From Lachnospiraceae bacterium (GTDB lineage Bacteria; Bacillota; Clostridia; Lachnospirales; Lachnospiraceae), in the NCBI GenBank assembly GCA_024403515.1, contig JAKSRS010000012.1:1-55760 (forward strand): 55,760 nucleotides of DNA, given 5' to 3'. The notes beneath the pieces are model-generated. The model ran no database searches. It saw only the letters and a list, made by a program, of their open reading frames with translations, and was not told the DNA's origin. Shown here piece after piece: positions 52,796 to 55,760 of this stretch. Each line of letters opens with the position of its first letter. The stretch's first letter is position 1. The translations under genes were made by a program, and so were the position numbers.

Positions 52796-53223
52796 TGTTA
52801 ATGCCTAAAAGAGTGAAGCGTCGTAAGCAGTTCCGTGGCACTATGGCCGGAAAAGCTACACGTGGAAATAAGATCGTTTACGGTGAATACGGTATCGTTG
52901 CTACAGAACCTAGTTGGATTAAGTCTAACCAGATTGAAGCAGCCCGTATCGCAATGACAAGATACATTAAACGTGGTGGTCAGGTTTGGATCAAGATTTT
53001 CCCTGATAAGCCTATCACAGCACAGCCCGCTGAAACACGAATGGGTTCTGGTAAAGGATCATTAGAATACTGGGTAGCAGTAGTTAAGCCCGGACGCGTA
53101 ATGTTCGAAATCGCTGGCGTTTCTGAAGAAGTAGCTAGAGAAGCATTACGTTTGGCATCTCATAAGCTTCCTTGTAAATGTAAGATTGTTTCTAAAGCGG
53201 ACTTGGAAGGCGGTGTTGAATAA
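52795..53223 (+). CDS. rplP: 50S ribosomal protein L16
   Basis: A 142-residue L16 starting [15 protein letters not shown], with [34 protein letters not shown] and [21 protein letters not shown]16 shapes the A-site region of the 50S. It overlaps by one base with both rpsC (upstream) and rpmC (downstream). Confidence 0.98.
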   Translation: MLMPKRVKRRKQFRGTMAGKATRGNKIVYGEYGIVATEPSWIKSNQIEAARIAMTRYIKRGGQVWIKIFPDKPITAQPAETRMGSGKGSLEYWVAVVKPGRVMFEIAGVSEEVAREALRLASHKLPCKCKIVSKADLEGGVE

Positions 53224-53432
53224 TGAAGACTAACAAGTATATTGAAAGTTTAAATTCAAAGACAACTGCAGAATTAGCTAAGGATTTAACTGACGCTAAG
53301 AAGGAACTTTTCAACTTAAGATTCCAGAATGCAACAAATCAGCTTGATAACACAGCAAGAATTCAGGAAGTTAGAAGAAACATCGCTAGAATTCAGACTG
53401 TTATGACAAAGAAGGCAAAAGCTGAAGCATAA
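53223..53432 (+). CDS. rpmC: 50S ribosomal protein L29
   Basis: A 69-residue two-helix protein with the signature [30 protein letters not shown]. It sits at the exit tunnel near L23. The one-base overlap (TAATG) with rplP supports coupled translation. Confidence 0.96.
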   Translation: MKTNKYIESLNSKTTAELAKDLTDAKKELFNLRFQNATNQLDNTARIQEVRRNIARIQTVMTKKAKAEA

Positions 53433-53461
53433 TTTGGAATATTAGAAAGGAGACGAAAGTC

Positions 53462-53719
53462 GTGGAAGAAAGAAATCTTAGAAAAACACGTACCGGTAAA
53501 GTTGTCAGCGATAAGATGGACAAAACTATTACTGTTGCAGTTGAAAATCACGTAAAGCATCCTCTTTACGGAAAGATTGTTAAGAGAACTTACAAATTAA
53601 AAGCTCATGATGAGAATAATGAATGTAAGATTGGTGATACAGTTAAAGTAATGGAAACAAGACCTCTCTCAAAGGATAAGAGATGGAGACTTGTTGAAAT
53701 CGTAGAAAAAGCTAAGTAA
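53462..53719 (+). CDS. rpsQ: 30S ribosomal protein S17
   Basis: An 85-residue S17, an OB-fold primary 16S rRNA binder. It has [17 protein letters not shown] and [25 protein letters not shown]. The start codon is GTG at 53462, preceded by AAAGGAG at a suitable distance; no ATG fits. Confidence 0.97.
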   Translation: MEERNLRKTRTGKVVSDKMDKTITVAVENHVKHPLYGKIVKRTYKLKAHDENNECKIGDTVKVMETRPLSKDKRWRLVEIVEKAK

Positions 53720-53739
53720 GCATTGGAAGGAGAATAAGC

Positions 53740-54108
53740 ATGATTCAACAGGAAAGCAGATTGAAAGTTGCTGATAACACCGGTGCTAAAGAATTGCTTT
53801 GCATCCGTGTTATGGGCGGATCTACAAGAAGATATGCTAATATCGGCGATGTAATTGTAGCCAGCGTAAAAGACGCAACTCCCGGCGGTATGGTTAAGAA
53901 GGGTGACGTTGTTAAGGCTGTAGTTGTTCGTACGGTTAAGGGCGCACGTCGTAAAGATGGCTCCTATATTAAATTTGACGAGAATGCTGCCGTTATCATC
54001 AAGGATGATAAGGAACCCCGCGGAACTCGTATTTTTGGACCAGTAGCAAGAGAGCTTCGTGAGAAACAGTTCTCCAAAATTGTTTCCCTTGCTCCTGAAG
54101 TACTGTAG
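53740..54108 (+). CDS. rplN: 50S ribosomal protein L14
   Basis: A 122-residue L14 of exact family length, starting [28 protein letters not shown], with [14 protein letters not shown] near the end. It forms part of the intersubunit bridge and the RsfS binding site. It opens the spc half of the cluster; GGAAGGAG ribosome site. Confidence 0.98.
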   Translation: MIQQESRLKVADNTGAKELLCIRVMGGSTRRYANIGDVIVASVKDATPGGMVKKGDVVKAVVVRTVKGARRKDGSYIKFDENAAVIIKDDKEPRGTRIFGPVARELREKQFSKIVSLAPEVL

Positions 54109-54118
54109 GAGGTAGCAC

Positions 54119-54430
54119 ATGGCATCATTAAAGATTAAAAAGGGCGATACTGTTAAGGTAATCGCTGGTAAAGACAAAGATAAAGAAGGAAAAGTGCTTG
54201 CAGTTAATGCAGCTGACAACACAGTAATTGTTGAAGGCGTTAACATGATTACAAAGCACATGAAACCCTCCCAGGCTAATCAGAATGGCGGAATTATTCA
54301 GAAGGAAGCTCCTATCGATGCATCTAATGTAATGTACCTTTACAAGGGTAAGGCCACCAGAGTCGGATTTAAGATGGATGGTGACAAGAAGGTACGTTTC
54401 GCAAAGACAACAGGCGACGTAATCGATTAA
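54119..54430 (+). CDS. rplX: 50S ribosomal protein L24
   Basis: A 103-residue L24 with an N-terminal KOW motif (KKGDTVKVIAGKDKDKEGKVL) and the conserved EGVNMITKHMKPSQANQNGGI. It is an assembly initiator of the 50S. AGGAGG ribosome site, 10 nt after rplN. Confidence 0.98.
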   Translation: MASLKIKKGDTVKVIAGKDKDKEGKVLAVNAADNTVIVEGVNMITKHMKPSQANQNGGIIQKEAPIDASNVMYLYKGKATRVGFKMDGDKKVRFAKTTGDVID

Positions 54431-54453
54431 TATTTAGAAAGGAGCTGTAAATC

Positions 54454-54993
54454 GTGAGTAGACTTAAAGATTTATATAATGATGAAATTACAAAGGCTAT
54501 GACCGAGAAGTTCGGATATAAGAACGTTATGGAAATTCCTAAGCTTGACAAGATCGTTGTTAACATGGGTGTTGGTGAAGCTAAGGAAAACGCTAAAGTT
54601 CTTGAATCTGCCGTAAAGGACATGGAAACTATCACAGGTCAGAAGGCAGTAGTTACAAGAGCTAAGAAGTCAGTAGCTAACTTCAAAATCAGAGAGGGTA
54701 TGCCTATCGGATGTAAGGTAACTCTTCGTGGCGAAAAGATGTACGAATTCGCTGATCGTTTAATTAACCTTGCACTTCCCCGAGTTCGTGACTTTAGAGG
54801 TGTAAACCCTAACGGATTTGATGGAAGAGGAAATTATTCACTTGGTATCAAGGAACAGATCATTTTCCCTGAAATCGAATACGATAAGGTAGATAAGGTT
54901 CGTGGTATGGACATTATCTTCGTTACAACAGCAAAGACAGATGAAGAGGCACGTGAATTACTTAGATTATTCAACATGCCCTTCGCGAAATAG
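54454..54993 (+). CDS. rplE: 50S ribosomal protein L5
   Basis: A 179-residue L5 that binds 5S rRNA in the central protuberance. It has [32 protein letters not shown] and [15 protein letters not shown]. The start codon is GTG at 54454 behind AAAGGAG; the next ATG would remove conserved N-terminal residues. Confidence 0.97.
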   Translation: MSRLKDLYNDEITKAMTEKFGYKNVMEIPKLDKIVVNMGVGEAKENAKVLESAVKDMETITGQKAVVTRAKKSVANFKIREGMPIGCKVTLRGEKMYEFADRLINLALPRVRDFRGVNPNGFDGRGNYSLGIKEQIIFPEIEYDKVDKVRGMDIIFVTTAKTDEEARELLRLFNMPFAK

Positions 54994-55007
54994 GAGGAGG
55001 TAAATTC

Positions 55008-55193
55008 ATGGCTAAAGTAGCAATGAAGGTTAAGCAGCAGAGAAAGCCTAAATTTTCAACAAGAGCATATACACGCTGCAACATTTGCGGACGTCCCCAT
55101 TCAGTATTAAGAAAATACGGAATTTGCAGAGTTTGCTTCCGTGAACTTGCATACAAGGGTGAAATCCCGGGCGTTAAGAAAGCAAGCTGGTAA
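55008..55193 (+). CDS. rpsN: 30S ribosomal protein S14, zinc-binding type
   Basis: A 61-residue S14 of the short (type Z) form. The zinc ribbon Cys are C24, C27, C40 and C43 ([20 protein letters not shown]). The Zn-free long paralogue is often Zur-controlled in other bacteria; none is in this window. AGGAGG precedes the ATG, 14 nt after rplE. Confidence 0.98.
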   Translation: MAKVAMKVKQQRKPKFSTRAYTRCNICGRPHSVLRKYGICRVCFRELAYKGEIPGVKKASW

Positions 55194-55216
55194 AGATCAG
55201 GAAGGAGGACAATCAA

Positions 55217-55618
55217 ATGGCAGTTAGTGACCCTATTGCAGATATGCTTACAAGAATTCGTAACGCAAATACTGCTAAACATGATACAGTAGACGTTCCT
55301 TCATCTAAGATGAAATTGGCAATTGCCCAGATTCTTCTTGACGAAGGTTATATTAAGAAGTACGAAGTTGTTGAAGAAAACAACTTCAAGACAATTCACA
55401 TCACATTAAAGTACGGTGTAGATAAGAACGACAAGATCATCTCTGGTATCCAGAGAATTTCTAAGCCCGGTCTTAGAGTATACGCTGGACGTGATGAACT
55501 CCCCAGAGTACTTGGTGGACTTGGTATCGCTATCATCTCTACAAACCAGGGAGTTGTTACTGACAAGAAGGCTAGAGAGCTCAAAGTCGGTGGTGAAGTT
55601 CTTTGCTTCATTTGGTAA
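55217..55618 (+). CDS. rpsH: 30S ribosomal protein S8
   Basis: A 133-residue S8, a primary 16S rRNA binder. It has [29 protein letters not shown] and the C-terminal [33 protein letters not shown]. In E. coli S8 is the translational repressor of the spc operon. GAAGGAGG lies upstream. Confidence 0.98.
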   Translation: MAVSDPIADMLTRIRNANTAKHDTVDVPSSKMKLAIAQILLDEGYIKKYEVVEENNFKTIHITLKYGVDKNDKIISGIQRISKPGLRVYAGRDELPRVLGGLGIAIISTNQGVVTDKKARELKVGGEVLCFIW

Positions 55619-55657
55619 TTAGGTAACCAATTATTTAATTATATAGGAGGTACGGGC

Positions 55658-55760
55658 ATGTCACGTATAGGAAGAATGCCAATCGCGGTACCCGCTGGCG
55701 TTACAGTAGATATCGCAGAAAATAACAAAGTGACTGTAAAAGGTCCCAAGGGAACACTTG
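55658..55760 (+). CDS. rplF: 50S ribosomal protein L6 (5' part, cut by window end)
   Basis: The first 34 codons are present, starting [20 protein letters not shown] and continuing [12 protein letters not shown], the canonical L6 N-terminus. AGGAGG lies 8 nt before the ATG. The gene continues beyond the window. Confidence 0.96.
   Translation, partial: MSRIGRMPIAVPAGVTVDIAENNKVTVKGPKGTL

Noticed and set aside
1..55760. CRISPR arrays, tRNA/rRNA genes, insertion sequences, phage genes, T-box leaders
   Set aside because: I looked for regular direct repeats with spacers, cloverleaf sequences, transposase-like products with terminal repeats, and T-box GGTGGTACCGCG blocks; none was found.

Overview
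This 55.8-kb window is AT-rich Firmicutes DNA, most likely from a motile, fibre-associated Lachnospiraceae bacterium of the Butyrivibrio/Pseudobutyrivibrio type. The pointers are the gene set (FeoB-associated Cys-rich protein, permuted GH3 beta-glucosidase, CE2-type esterase, flagellin, HD-GYP protein, SPFH/RHH pair), strong AGGAGG-type ribosome sites, and Zn-type S14. The species-level assignment is inference. Nearly everything is on the + strand. I see no CRISPR array, phage, insertion sequence, rRNA or tRNA.

Regions: (1) 1-3.5 kb: a remnant of an ECF-type membrane protein, then a ferrous-iron locus. It has a divergent DtxR/MntR-type repressor, feoA, feoB and a 45-aa Cys-rich FeoB partner, with GTTAG-N6-CTAAC operators. 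(2) 3.5-7.1 kb: a three-gene signalling unit (degenerate 7TM sensor, PAS histidine kinase, NarL-type regulator). (3) 7.2-12.0 kb: two DUF4428 zinc-ribbon proteins and two lipoproteins; two of the promoters share a long box at a fixed distance from the -10. (4) 12.1-12.4 kb: a second copy of the iron-type tandem operator drives a 33-codon membrane micro-ORF behind a foldable leader. (5) 12.5-19.9 kb: HD-GYP protein, YitT protein, Cys-containing flagellin with a ferredoxin-type aldo/keto reductase, two half-size chromate transporters and a shikimate-kinase-like protein. (6) 20-27 kb: an SPFH-RHH-ABC-permease-C11 peptidase operon, then a PadR/HAAS pair. (7) 27-30 kb: Zn-ribbon-repeat lipoprotein and a large polytopic membrane protein. 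(8) 30-33 kb: an autoregulated-looking zinc uptake operon (Fur-family regulator, znuA, znuC, znuB). (9) 33-39 kb: CE2 esterase, ArsB/SLC13-type permease, GtrA-like protein and GH3 beta-glucosidase around a compact divergent promoter.

(10) 39-55.8 kb: core information genes. rpoB and rpoC have their own promoter and terminator. A convergent rRNA-type methyltransferase follows, then the S10-spc ribosomal protein operon (rpsJ to rplF, cut by the window end). The usual rplJ-rplL upstream of rpoB and rpsL-rpsG-fusA-tuf downstream of rpoC are absent here. The S10 operon is preceded by a ~290-nt leader with a deeply nested RNA fold.

The most interesting signals are the small DtxR-type regulon that includes an undescribed micro-ORF, the structured S10 leader, the shared promoter box of the DUF4428/lipoprotein genes, and a promoter nested inside the preceding gene's terminator hairpin.
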